Below, piece by piece: positions 52,341 to 61,325 of a stretch of DNA of 64,000 bases (position 1 is the stretch's first letter; each line of letters begins with the position of its first letter). A model generated the notes under the pieces. That model saw nothing but the letters and a program-made list of their open reading frames with translations, did no database searches and was not told the DNA's origin. This stretch comes from Flagellimonas yonaguniensis (lineage in GTDB: Bacteria; Bacteroidota; Bacteroidia; Flavobacteriales; Flavobacteriaceae), in NCBI RefSeq assembly GCF_029193885.1, contig NZ_JARFVB010000001.1, positions 682,001-746,000 of the forward strand, in the 5' to 3' direction. Made by a program: the position numbers and the translations under genes.

Positions 52341-52512
52341 ATTGGTCGATGGTTTCAAATAGCAGCTTCTAAGCTACATTTTTTTCAAAAAAAGGAGTGC
52401 AAAAAAGCCCTCTGTTTTGTGTTGGTTAAAGCTGTTTATTCCATTCTCCTTAATCCAAAATGTGATTTTTCTGAAATTCAACAGTACAACTTCTTAATCT
52501 AACGCCAACACC

Positions 52513-52520
52513 GTATCTTT
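52513..52520 (+). promoter_or_regulatory. -7 box upstream of the Mrp-type gene
   Basis: TATCTTTG matches TAnnTTTG and lies 45 nt before the ATG at 52566. Confidence 0.45.
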
Positions 52521-52565
52521 GTAGTTTAGAACCAGTTCAAACTATTGGTTTAAAAAATTTGATTC

Positions 52566-53705
52566 ATGAAGTTGAAAAAGACAGATATTCTTAAGGCATT
52601 GGAAAAAATCTCCGCACCCGGTGAAGGCCAAAACTTGGTAGAAAGTGGTGCAGTGACCAATGTTCAGGTTTTCGGTGATGAGGTTGAAGTGGATGTTACA
52701 ATAAAAAACCCAAGTCTTCAAGCAAAGAAGAAGACCGAGGTGGAAATATTGAAGTGTATCCATAGAGAGGTATATGAAAAAGCAAAAATAAAAGTCAACC
52801 TCAAGGTTGATGCTCCCGAAAAGCCTAAGGTAAACCAAATAAAAGGGAACCCGATTCCAGGAATTCAAAATATCATAGCCGTTGCTTCAGGTAAAGGTGG
52901 TGTTGGTAAATCTACCGTTACGGCGAACTTGGCCGTGACCTTGGCCAAGATGGGCTTTAAAGTGGGATTGTTGGATACGGACATCTATGGTCCGTCCATG
53001 CCCATAATGTTCGACGTGGCCACGGAAAAACCTTTGTCCATCAACGTAGAAGGTAAGGCCAAGATGAAACCCATCGAAAACTACGGGGTCAAATTGCTTT
53101 CCATTGGATTTTTTACTGAGCCTAACCAAGCTGTGATTTGGAGGGGCCCCATGGCCGCAAAGGCATTGAACCAAATGATTTTTGATGCACATTGGGGAGA
53201 ATTGGATTTCCTGTTGTTGGACCTCCCGCCCGGGACCGGGGACATTCATTTGAGCATTATGCAATCCCTGCCCGTAACAGGTGCGGTAGTGGTAAGTACG
53301 CCACAGGAAATCGCTTTGGCCGACGCCCGAAAGGGAGTCGCTATGTTCCAGCAAGAGGCCATTAATGTGCCTGTATTGGGAATCGTGGAGAATATGGCGT
53401 ATTTTACACCTGCGGAGCTACCGGATAACAAGTATTATATTTTTGGAGAGAACGGAGCAAAAAACCTATCAGAGGATTTGGGAGTTCCATTTTTGGGACA
53501 AATTCCGTTGGTACAGAGCATCAGGGAGGCAGGTGACGTAGGAAGGCCAGCTGCTTTGCAGACAGCGACCCCTACCGAGGAAGCCTTCGAAGAGCTTACA
53601 AAGAGTGTGGTTCAGGAGTTGGTAAGAAGAAATACTGACCTTCCCCCGACCGAAGCAATAAAAATCACAACAATGGCTGGTTGTTCCGCTGTTAAAAAGA
53701 AATGA
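52566..53705 (+). CDS. Mrp/NBP35-type iron-sulfur cluster carrier ATPase
   Basis: The 379-residue protein has an N-terminal MIP18/DUF59 domain (1-90) and a P-loop ATPase with the deviant Walker A GKGGVGKST (109-117), DTDIYGPSMPIM and LDLPPGTGDIHLSIMQ. It would carry Fe-S clusters to apoproteins. The CxxC that usually follows ENMxxF in Mrp is replaced by ENMAYFTPAELPDNKYYIFG, so the cluster-bridging cysteines are missing at the usual place. It overlaps the NifU-type gene by 4 bp. Confidence 0.9.
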   Translation: MKLKKTDILKALEKISAPGEGQNLVESGAVTNVQVFGDEVEVDVTIKNPSLQAKKKTEVEILKCIHREVYEKAKIKVNLKVDAPEKPKVNQIKGNPIPGIQNIIAVASGKGGVGKSTVTANLAVTLAKMGFKVGLLDTDIYGPSMPIMFDVATEKPLSINVEGKAKMKPIENYGVKLLSIGFFTEPNQAVIWRGPMAAKALNQMIFDAHWGELDFLLLDLPPGTGDIHLSIMQSLPVTGAVVVSTPQEIALADARKGVAMFQQEAINVPVLGIVENMAYFTPAELPDNKYYIFGENGAKNLSEDLGVPFLGQIPLVQSIREAGDVGRPAALQTATPTEEAFEELTKSVVQELVRRNTDLPPTEAIKITTMAGCSAVKKK

Positions 53706-53953
53706 GCATGACAACAATGACATCAGAAGAAACAAGAAGCAATGTGGAAAAGGCACTGGAAGAAATACGTCCGTTTTTGCAGAGCGACGGAGGAGACATT
53801 ACCTTGATCTCCATCGAAGACAATACCGTAACGGTACGTTTGGAAGGGAACTGCATTGGATGCAGTGTCAACCAAATGACCTTGAAGAGTGGGGTGGAAA
53901 TGACCATTAAAAAGTACGCTCCCCAAATCGAAGAGGTTGTCAATATCTCCTAA
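53702..53953 (+). CDS. NifU-domain iron-sulfur scaffold protein
   Basis: The 83-residue protein is a stand-alone NifU C-terminal domain: EEIRPFLQSDGGDITLISIE and NCIGCSVNQMTLKSGVE with the cluster-binding CxxC. It can hold a labile 4Fe-4S or 2Fe-2S cluster for delivery. The ATG overlaps the Mrp stop region (ATGA), indicating translational coupling with the carrier ATPase, which may compensate for its missing CxxC. Confidence 0.93.
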   Translation: MSMTTMTSEETRSNVEKALEEIRPFLQSDGGDITLISIEDNTVTVRLEGNCIGCSVNQMTLKSGVEMTIKKYAPQIEEVVNIS

Positions 53954-54016
53954 CTGATTTAAATCATGAATCTTTTTTTGGGCAAGCAGTAAGTTGCGTG
54001 CCAAAACCTTAAGTAT

Positions 54017-55075
54017 ATGATCAAAACAGATATTTTGATAATTGGAGCGGGACCTACGGGTCTCTTCGCTGTTTTTGAAGCAGGCCTTTTGCAGCTCAAA
54101 TGTCATCTGATCGATGCATTGCCACAAGCAGGTGGTCAATGTTCCGAAATATATCCGAAGAAACCCATTTATGATATTCCCGGATATCCCGAAGTATTGG
54201 CGGGCGATTTGGTGGATAACCTCATGGAACAGATAAAACCGTTCCAGCCAGGTTTTACCTTGGGCGAACGTGCCGAGACCATTGAAAAATTGGACGATGG
54301 GTCATTTATCGTAACCACCAATAAAGGGACCAAACATCATGCTCCCGTGGTGGCCATTGCTGGTGGTCTGGGAAGTTTTGAGCCCAGAAAACCATTATTG
54401 GAGAATTTGGGAAAATACGAGGACAATGGAGTGGCCTATATGATCAAAGAGCCAGAAATCTATCGAGATAAAAAAGTGTTGATTGCTGGTGGCGGTGATT
54501 CCGCTTTGGATTGGTCCATCTTTTTGGCAGATGTTGCCAAGGAAGTGACCTTGGTGCACCGTAGAAATGAATTCAGGGGTGCTTTGGATTCGGTGGAGAA
54601 AGTACAGCAGCTCAAGAATGAGGGCAAGATCAATTTGATAACGCCCGCTGAGGTAGTTGCGCTAAAAGGCGAAGACCAATTGGAGAAAGTAACTGTCAAG
54701 AACACCTCCACTTCTGAAGAAACCGATGTGGAAGTCGATAACTTTATTCCATTGTTCGGATTGTCGCCCAAATTGGGCCCGATTGCCAATTGGGGACTCG
54801 AAATAGAGAAAAATGCCATCAAGGTGGACAATACCTACGATTACCAGACCAATATTCCAGGAATCTACGCCATTGGAGATGTCAATACCTATCCAGGGAA
54901 GCTGAAATTGATTCTTTGCGGGTTCCACGAAGCTACGTTGATGTGCCAAAGTGCCTATCAAAAGATATTCCCCGATAAAAAATATGTGATGAAATACACT
55001 ACTGTTGGCGGAGTAACAGGATTTGACGGAAGTAAAAAAGAAGCGCCGAAGGCTGTGGTTAAGGCAATAGATTAA
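54017..55075 (+). CDS. Ferredoxin-NADP reductase type 2 (thioredoxin-reductase-like)
   Basis: The 352-residue flavoprotein has an FAD motif IIGAGPTGLFAVFEAGL, an NADP motif KVLIAGGGDSALDWSIFLA and the C-terminal YAIGDVNTYPGKLKLILCGF. It lacks the CxxC of thioredoxin reductases, as expected for the YumC-type ferredoxin-NADP reductase. Its likely partner is the ferredoxin gene 56 nt downstream. The spacer between them holds a dispersed repeat. Confidence 0.92.
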   Translation: MIKTDILIIGAGPTGLFAVFEAGLLQLKCHLIDALPQAGGQCSEIYPKKPIYDIPGYPEVLAGDLVDNLMEQIKPFQPGFTLGERAETIEKLDDGSFIVTTNKGTKHHAPVVAIAGGLGSFEPRKPLLENLGKYEDNGVAYMIKEPEIYRDKKVLIAGGGDSALDWSIFLADVAKEVTLVHRRNEFRGALDSVEKVQQLKNEGKINLITPAEVVALKGEDQLEKVTVKNTSTSEETDVEVDNFIPLFGLSPKLGPIANWGLEIEKNAIKVDNTYDYQTNIPGIYAIGDVNTYPGKLKLILCGFHEATLMCQSAYQKIFPDKKYVMKYTTVGGVTGFDGSKKEAPKAVVKAID

Positions 55076-55090
55076 TTATTAAGTATAAAT

Positions 55091-55123
55091 GTCCCCTTGA
55101 GGGGACTTTTAGGGGTGTCCCTA
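55091..55123 (+). repeat. C-run/G-run hairpin repeat between FNR and ferredoxin genes
   Basis: GTCCCC-TTGA-GGGGAC (55091-55106) followed by TTTTAGGGGTGTCC. It has the same design as the element in leuS at 19589-19616, so it is a second member of that family. As RNA it would form a hairpin between the two cotranscribed genes. Confidence 0.6.
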
Positions 55124-55131
55124 GAAAGATT

Positions 55132-55464
55132 ATGAGTGATATAAAGCTAAAGATAACCGACCGAGAAGGCGTTTCACATGAGGTTGATGCCCCTACCGAT
55201 ATGAACATGAACCTTATGGAGGTTGTGCGATCCTATGAACTTGCTCCAGAGGGAACCATAGGAATTTGTGGTGGAATGGCGATGTGCGCCTCTTGTCAAT
55301 GCTATGTGCAGTCAGACCATCAACTTCCTGAAAAGTCGGATGACGAAGAAGCCATGTTGGCCGAAGCATTTTTCGTAAAAGACAACAGCCGTTTGGGTTG
55401 CCAAATCCATATTACCGAAGATTTGGACGGACTGGAAGTGGAACTGGCTCCAGAAGAAGCTTAA
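55132..55464 (+). CDS. 2Fe-2S ferredoxin, adrenodoxin type
   Basis: The 110-residue protein has the ferredoxin ligands in GICGGMAMCASCQCYV (CX5CX2C) and the last Cys in RLGCQIHITEDLDGL. This is the vertebrate/ISC-type [2Fe-2S] ferredoxin. Together with the upstream reductase it forms an electron-delivery pair for Fe-S assembly or other oxygenase-like reactions. It overlaps the convergent ABC gene by 4 bp. Confidence 0.93.
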   Translation: MSDIKLKITDREGVSHEVDAPTDMNMNLMEVVRSYELAPEGTIGICGGMAMCASCQCYVQSDHQLPEKSDDEEAMLAEAFFVKDNSRLGCQIHITEDLDGLEVELAPEEA

Positions 55465-57197
55465 ATTCTAGCCTGATAGGTAAACAAATTGAAATATCTT
55501 CCTTCGGAAGCTATCAATTTTTCGTGGGTGCCCTGTTCCAAGATATGGCCGTTTTCAATCACTAAAATTTGGTCCGCTTTTCGGATGGTGCTCAGTCGGT
55601 GCGCAATGACAAAAGTGGTCCTGCCTTTGGTCAGTTCGCCCAAACTTTTCTGAATCAGCGCTTCGGATTCCGTGTCCAAACTTGAAGTGGCCTCGTCCAA
55701 AATCAAGATTTTAGGGTCTGCCAAAATAGCTCGTGCAATGGCAATTCGTTGACGTTGACCTCCTGAGAGTTTTACGCCACGCTCCCCGATCAAGGTATCC
55801 AAGCCTTTGTCAAATCGGTCCGTGAATTCATCCACATAGGCAGCTTGTACCGCTTCTAATAATTGTTCTTCGCTGGCATCAGGTCTTGGAAAAAGTATGT
55901 TTTCTCTGATAGTGCCCTCGAACAAGAAGTCATCTTGCAGCACAACGCCAAGATGTTTACGAAAGCTTTTCAAATTAACCTTGGAGAGGTCTTCTCCGTC
56001 GATGGTAATGGTTCCTGAATCAGGGTTTAAAAAACTGGCGGCCAAACCTGCAATAGTGGATTTTCCCGAACCCGAACTGCCGACCAAGGCAACAACCTGC
56101 CCAGGTTCCACATCAAAACTGATATTGTGCAGTACCTCTTTATCTTCTTCATAAGAAAAGGAAACATCGGAAAATGACATGCGACCCACAACTTTGTCCA
56201 AAATAATGGTACGGTTTTCCTCATCGGATTCTTCTTCCAAGTTCATCAATTCCTCTGTTCTATCCAGACCGGCCAAGGCTTCTGTCAATTGACTTCCCAC
56301 GCTGCTCATTTGAACGATAGGGGCGATCATAAGGCCCAACAATACTGTAAATTCCACAAATTCACCTACGGTAAGGGTGTCATGGATAATTTTATAGCCA
56401 CCAAATCCCATAACGCTTGTGGTCGCCACACCCAGCAAAAATGTAGAGGAACTCGTCATGAAAGCGGTGGTCGTCAAACTCTTTTTTACATTTTGATAAA
56501 GGCGTTCCACACCTACTTCAAAAACTTCTTCCTCCTGCCGCTCGGCATTGAAACCTTTGATCACGCGTATGCCTCCCAAGGTTTCTGTCAATCTACCTTT
56601 TACTTCGGCATTGATTTTTCCGCGATTCCTGAAAATGGGACGGATGATTTTAAAGGCTTTGAGTGCAATGATGGCAAAAACAGTCAATGGGATAAAAGTA
56701 AAAAGCGTCATGAATACGCTGATTTCCATCAGCAATATCAGGGAAACCACCGCTGTAATGATGCCACCCACCAATTGTACCAAACCGGTTCCGATGAGGT
56801 TGCGAACCCCTTCGACATCCGACATGATTCTGGATACCAAAGCTCCTGATTTGGCATTGTCAAAAAAACGAACGGGCAATGCCAATACTTTTTTCTGTAC
56901 CTGTGCCCGTAGCTCAGAAATCAGGTATTGCGCCTGAACGCTTAAAATTTTGGTCAGTAAAAACGAAGTGACGGCTTGCACTAGAATCGCTAGCATAACA
57001 CCAGCGACCAAGTACTTCAGCATATCCATATCCTTTTTTACGATAACGTCATCAATCAGATATTTGGAGGCAATGGGTGCAACAAAACTTGCCGCTTTGC
57101 TGATGGCAATCAATAAAAGTCCCAAAAAAACGAGTTTCCGTTTGGGCCAAATAATGGTTTTAAATGCGGTAAGGATGCTTACTTTTTTATCGGGCAT
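55461..57197 (-). CDS. ABC exporter (fused permease and ATPase), intact
   Basis: The 578-residue half-transporter has six membrane helices (about 20-310) and an NBD with complete motifs: Walker A VGSSGSGKST, Q-loop VLQDDFLFEG, signature LSGGQRQRIAIARAI, Walker B LILDEATSSLD and H-loop VIAHRLSTI. It is MsbA-like; lipids or hydrophobic compounds are likely substrates. It stands as an internal contrast to the degenerate ABC protein at 8229-9896. Confidence 0.95.
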   Translation of the reverse strand: MPDKKVSILTAFKTIIWPKRKLVFLGLLLIAISKAASFVAPIASKYLIDDVIVKKDMDMLKYLVAGVMLAILVQAVTSFLLTKILSVQAQYLISELRAQVQKKVLALPVRFFDNAKSGALVSRIMSDVEGVRNLIGTGLVQLVGGIITAVVSLILLMEISVFMTLFTFIPLTVFAIIALKAFKIIRPIFRNRGKINAEVKGRLTETLGGIRVIKGFNAERQEEEVFEVGVERLYQNVKKSLTTTAFMTSSSTFLLGVATTSVMGFGGYKIIHDTLTVGEFVEFTVLLGLMIAPIVQMSSVGSQLTEALAGLDRTEELMNLEEESDEENRTIILDKVVGRMSFSDVSFSYEEDKEVLHNISFDVEPGQVVALVGSSGSGKSTIAGLAASFLNPDSGTITIDGEDLSKVNLKSFRKHLGVVLQDDFLFEGTIRENILFPRPDASEEQLLEAVQAAYVDEFTDRFDKGLDTLIGERGVKLSGGQRQRIAIARAILADPKILILDEATSSLDTESEALIQKSLGELTKGRTTFVIAHRLSTIRKADQILVIENGHILEQGTHEKLIASEGRYFNLFTYQARI

Positions 57198-57316
57198 AAC
57201 AATTTATAGAAAGAGCCTGCAATTTACGGCAAATTAAAAGGATGTAGAATTGGTTGGTTTGGAACACGAAAAGATTACAAACACTATATTTAAGTGCTTG
57301 AATTATAAAAACAGGT

Positions 57317-58354
57317 ATGCTAAAAGCGGGATGGGTCGGTTTTTTGTTTTTGATATGCTGGTTGTGCACGGCACAGCAAGAGTATCCAAAGTTGACCGAA
57401 ATCGTTACTGACAATGCCCGGATTTTTTCGCAACCACAACTTGAAGGTCTTCGCACCAAACTATACCGTTTGGAATCGGAGACCACCAATCAATTGGTGA
57501 TTTTGACCATTGATGAACTGGGGAACGAAACCATTGAGGAATACGCTTTGGAAGTTTTCAACCAAAATAGGCTGGGACAAGAAGGCAAGGACAACGGGAT
57601 TCTGATTCTTTTCTCGAAACTGGACAGGGAAGTTCGGATTGAGGTAGGCTATGGTCTGGAACCCTACATTACCGATGCCGTTGCTTCACGCATCATTAGG
57701 GATACGATGATCCCAAGGTTCAAGGAGGAAGATTATTTTGGTGGATTGGACGCTGCCACGAACCAGATCATTGAATTTTTGAACAATCCCGATGCTTTGG
57801 AAGAATTCAAAGCGGAAATAGAATCCGAAAGTAGAATGCCATGGTGGCTGTTGGGAATCATAGGTTTGTTCTTGATGATGTTCGTTGCTGCTGGCGGATT
57901 TATTTTTTACAAAGGCTATACTACCTTGATTGAGATATTCCGTGGGGTGTTCATTGGTAAACTGGCTGTGATTCGTGGTGTTTTTATGGCTTCTTTTATG
58001 ATGTTTCCTTTGGTTTTTGGATTGGTCTTTATGGGGATGCCGGTTTTTTTCATGTCACTATTGCTTGGTTTTGATGATGAGTTGAGCGGACTGGTCAAAG
58101 ATTTTACATGGGTTTTATTTGTGGTTGTGGCCTTTATGGTCCTCACTATTGTGTTGGTGTTCAAGAAAATGAAGGACAAAGGGGATGAAGATGTGAAACT
58201 GTCATTTTTTAAATCCGATAAGGATTATATGAGCAAAACCTTTTCTTCTTCGGGAACGAACTCCTTTGGTTCTGGATCTAGCAGTGGTTCGTCCAGTAGC
58301 TTTTCTGGAGGAGGTGGTAGTTCTGGTGGCGGTGGTGCCAGCGGAAGTTGGTAA
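57317..58354 (+). CDS. TPM-domain protein with Gly/Ser-rich tail
   Basis: The 345-residue protein has a signal peptide (CWLCTAQ), a TPM domain (about 22-165: VTDNARIFSQPQLEGLRTKL, RVEIGYGLEP-like RIEVGYGLEPYITDAVASRI), two or three membrane helices (about 178-285) and a flexible end rich in Gly and Ser. TPM proteins are envelope phosphatase-like or photosystem-repair-like proteins; the role in heterotrophs is unclear. It is followed 51 nt later by the acylase gene. Confidence 0.88.
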   Translation: MLKAGWVGFLFLICWLCTAQQEYPKLTEIVTDNARIFSQPQLEGLRTKLYRLESETTNQLVILTIDELGNETIEEYALEVFNQNRLGQEGKDNGILILFSKLDREVRIEVGYGLEPYITDAVASRIIRDTMIPRFKEEDYFGGLDAATNQIIEFLNNPDALEEFKAEIESESRMPWWLLGIIGLFLMMFVAAGGFIFYKGYTTLIEIFRGVFIGKLAVIRGVFMASFMMFPLVFGLVFMGMPVFFMSLLLGFDDELSGLVKDFTWVLFVVVAFMVLTIVLVFKKMKDKGDEDVKLSFFKSDKDYMSKTFSSSGTNSFGSGSSSGSSSSFSGGGGSSGGGGASGSW

Positions 58355-58405
58355 TTGTTTCCGATTTACCGTATTTTCACAAAAACTAACTAAACCATCC
58401 CCGAT

Positions 58406-60574
58406 ATGAGAATTACAATCCTTGCAACGCTTTTTTTGTTTATTTCCTGTTCAGAAAACCCACAAACCGAGGTGGAACGATGGGAAGCACAAGCTGAAAA
58501 CATTACCATTATACGAGACGATTTTGGTGTACCCCATATTTATGGAAAAACGGATGCGGATGCAGTATTTGGATTGCTTTATGCACAATGTGAGGATGAC
58601 TTTAACCGTGTGGAACAAAATTATATGTGGGCCACAGGGCGTTTGGCCGAAGTTGAGGGGGAGGGTGCCTTGTACAGTGATTTACGTGCCAAACTTTTTA
58701 TGACGGAAGAAGAGGCCAAGGCTAATTATGAAAACAGTCCTGAATGGCTAAGGGAACTCTGTGATGCCTTTGCCGATGGAATCAATTATTACCTGTACAC
58801 CCATCCAGAGGTCGAACCCAAATTATTGACCCATTTTGAGCCTTGGATGCCGATGTATTTCAGTGAAGGGTCTATCGGGGGGGATATCGAGCGCATATCC
58901 ACTCGAAAAATCAAAAGTTTTTACGAAAGTGGCATGGAATTGCCCGAGATGGAAGCGCTTCAACTCAAAAAAGAGGAAGAAATGGCCGAACCTCAAGGCT
59001 CCAATGGTATTGCTATTTCTGGGAACTTGACGGAATCTGGTAATGCGATGCTTTTGATCAACCCCCATACTTCATTTTATTTTAGGGGGGAGGTTCATGT
59101 GGTAAGCGAAGAAGGGTTGAATGCCTATGGTGCTGTGACTTGGGGTCAGTTTTTTGTGTATCAGGGATTCAATGAGAAAACGGGTTGGATGCATACTTCG
59201 ACCTACACCGATGTGATGGATGAGTTCAAGGAGACCATCGTTAAAAATAATGGAAAACTGTTTTATCAGTATGGAGAGGAATTACGACCTGTGGATTCCA
59301 GTTCGGTGACCTTAACCTATAAGGATGGGGAAAGTATGAAGCAGAAGACATTCCCGATGTACAGAACGCATCACGGACCCATTACCCATCAGGTGGATGA
59401 TCAATGGACGGCTTCCGCCATGATGTGGGAACCCGTAAAGGCATTGGAGCAATCCTATATCCGAACCAAACAAGACGGCTATGACGGTTTTAGGGAGATG
59501 ATGGATATCCGAACCAATTCATCCAACAATACCGTTTATGCCGATGCAGAAGGGAACATTGCCTATTTCCATGGGAATTTTGTTCCCAAACGCGATACCA
59601 TTTTTGATTATACCGAGCCAGTGGACGGCAGCGATCCCAAAACCGATTGGCAGGGACTGCATACCGTGGATGAGAATATTTTGGTGCTGAACCCGGAAAA
59701 CGGATGGATTCAAAACTGTAACTCCACACCCTATACTTCTGCATTGGAGTTCAGCCCAAAGCGTGAAAATTACCCCAAATATATGTCGAGGGACCAAGAA
59801 AATTTTAGAGGTGTCCATGCCATTGGGCTGTTGACGGGTCGAAGCGGATATACTTTGGATGGCCTTATTGAAATGGCCCATGACCCTTATTTGCCAGCCT
59901 TTAAGGCATTGATTCCTGGATTGGTGAAGGCGTATGATGAAAACCCAAATCCTGAATTGGGAGAGGCTATCGAAGTGTTACGCAATTGGGATTATACCAC
60001 TTCAGAGGAGTCCATTGCCATGACTTTGGCTCACTATTACGGCACCTTGTGTTATTCCAAAGCCGAAAGGCCAGAAGGTATGTATTCCATGCAGTGGGTG
60101 GAATATTGGGGGGATGCTTGGGACGATCAAAAAAAATTAAGTTTCCTAAAGGAAACTATGGAGAGATTGGAGTCCGATTTCGGTATTTGGAAAATGCCGT
60201 GGGGCGAGGTCAATCGCTACCAGCGTTTAAATGGGGACATTCGTCAAGCTTTTAATGATGATAAACCAAGTATTCCCATTGGATTTGCCAGTGGAAGATG
60301 GGGTGCCTTGGCTGCTTATGGAGCTCGTTATTCCAACAATACCAAAAAGATTTATGGTACACGGGGCAACAGTTTTGTAGCTGCTGTGGAATTTGGGGAT
60401 AAGGTAAAAGCAAAAACCATGTTGGCGGGTGGTCAGAGCGGAGACCCTGGATCACCACATTTTAATAATCAAGCGCAACGCTACGCCGATATGGAATTCA
60501 AAGATGCTGCATATTACAAGAAAGATGTGCTAAAACGAGCGGAAGTGACCTATTCGCCAGGAGAGAAGTACTGA
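58406..60574 (+). CDS. Penicillin-acylase-family hydrolase, lipoprotein
   Basis: The 722-residue protein has a lipobox (FLFISC) and the Ntn-hydrolase acylase fold. The alpha part has IIRDDFGVPHIYGKTDADAV and the processing site has PQGSNGIAISGN, where Ser199 would be the N-terminal nucleophile after self-cleavage. The beta part has NPHTSFYFRGEVHVVSEEG and ends in the GGQSGDPGSPHFNNQAQRYA block. Members include acyl-homoserine-lactone and penicillin acylases; the substrate cannot be set. It is oriented with the TPM gene and may share its transcript. Confidence 0.9.
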   Translation: MRITILATLFLFISCSENPQTEVERWEAQAENITIIRDDFGVPHIYGKTDADAVFGLLYAQCEDDFNRVEQNYMWATGRLAEVEGEGALYSDLRAKLFMTEEEAKANYENSPEWLRELCDAFADGINYYLYTHPEVEPKLLTHFEPWMPMYFSEGSIGGDIERISTRKIKSFYESGMELPEMEALQLKKEEEMAEPQGSNGIAISGNLTESGNAMLLINPHTSFYFRGEVHVVSEEGLNAYGAVTWGQFFVYQGFNEKTGWMHTSTYTDVMDEFKETIVKNNGKLFYQYGEELRPVDSSSVTLTYKDGESMKQKTFPMYRTHHGPITHQVDDQWTASAMMWEPVKALEQSYIRTKQDGYDGFREMMDIRTNSSNNTVYADAEGNIAYFHGNFVPKRDTIFDYTEPVDGSDPKTDWQGLHTVDENILVLNPENGWIQNCNSTPYTSALEFSPKRENYPKYMSRDQENFRGVHAIGLLTGRSGYTLDGLIEMAHDPYLPAFKALIPGLVKAYDENPNPELGEAIEVLRNWDYTTSEESIAMTLAHYYGTLCYSKAERPEGMYSMQWVEYWGDAWDDQKKLSFLKETMERLESDFGIWKMPWGEVNRYQRLNGDIRQAFNDDKPSIPIGFASGRWGALAAYGARYSNNTKKIYGTRGNSFVAAVEFGDKVKAKTMLAGGQSGDPGSPHFNNQAQRYADMEFKDAAYYKKDVLKRAEVTYSPGEKY

Positions 60575-60582
60575 GTATGAAT

Positions 60583-61245
60583 TTAGTTGCTTTTTTCTAG
60601 TTCGCTATCCTCTTCCTTAACAATAATGAGGCTGGCTTTGGAACCTGTGGACAAATTCCAGCGGTTGTTGTGGATGACTACGCCTTTATCATCAGTTACC
60701 ACAACCTGTGCTGTATTTGGGCCAGAAGAACCTTGGTTGAGGGCTTCGAATTCCACACGGTTAAAGCCTTTTACCAAATCCAAGTTAATGCCTTTAAAGG
60801 ACCCGGATAAAAGTAGGTTGTATTCCACGACTTCTCCGTTCACATAGATTTTGATGCGGTCACCATCCACATATTCGTGGTCTCGGGCCACAATGCCCAC
60901 AAACTTGGCGGTAGTTTTAAAATCGCCTAAATATTGGTCGCCAAAATGTTCGTTGGCTCCTTTTTCCCTTTTTTCCTTCACTTTAGGGTCGATGACCATA
61001 TCGTGACCGGCCTGTAATAGTTCCCGGTCCGGTAACATTTTAACACCGGGTTCTTGATTTTTGGAGATAAGGTTTTCATCGAGCACAGAAGGCATGCGAA
61101 GCAAAGTTCCCTGATTACTTGCCTTTACATCGAGATTGTTTTTCTCGCCAATCTTCAACGGTCGGGTTGTGGGCATATCACCCTGGGCGAACATGGGCAA
61201 TGCAAAAAGAACAGCTCCCCAAACAATATAAATTTTCTTTTTCAT
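60583..61245 (-). CDS. Secreted protein of unknown function
   Basis: The 220-residue protein has a signal peptide (MKKKIYIVWGAVLFALPMFA) and a mature part with few landmarks: HDMVIDPKVKEKREKGANEH, DQYLGDFKTTAKFVGIVARD, GDRIKIYVNGEVVEYNLLLS and QVVVTDDKGVVIHNNRWNLS. The second half looks like a small beta-sandwich. The ATG at 61245 fits the signal peptide. It ends 8 nt from the convergent acylase gene. I do not recognise a family. Confidence 0.65.
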   Translation of the reverse strand: MKKKIYIVWGAVLFALPMFAQGDMPTTRPLKIGEKNNLDVKASNQGTLLRMPSVLDENLISKNQEPGVKMLPDRELLQAGHDMVIDPKVKEKREKGANEHFGDQYLGDFKTTAKFVGIVARDHEYVDGDRIKIYVNGEVVEYNLLLSGSFKGINLDLVKGFNRVEFEALNQGSSGPNTAQVVVTDDKGVVIHNNRWNLSTGSKASLIIVKEEDSELEKSN

Positions 61246-61325
61246 GGCAAGATGGGTCATAATCCAATTATAAATTTAGCAAATACCTTGCCATCAGTAT
61301 TATAAATATGAGTTAAATCGATAAT

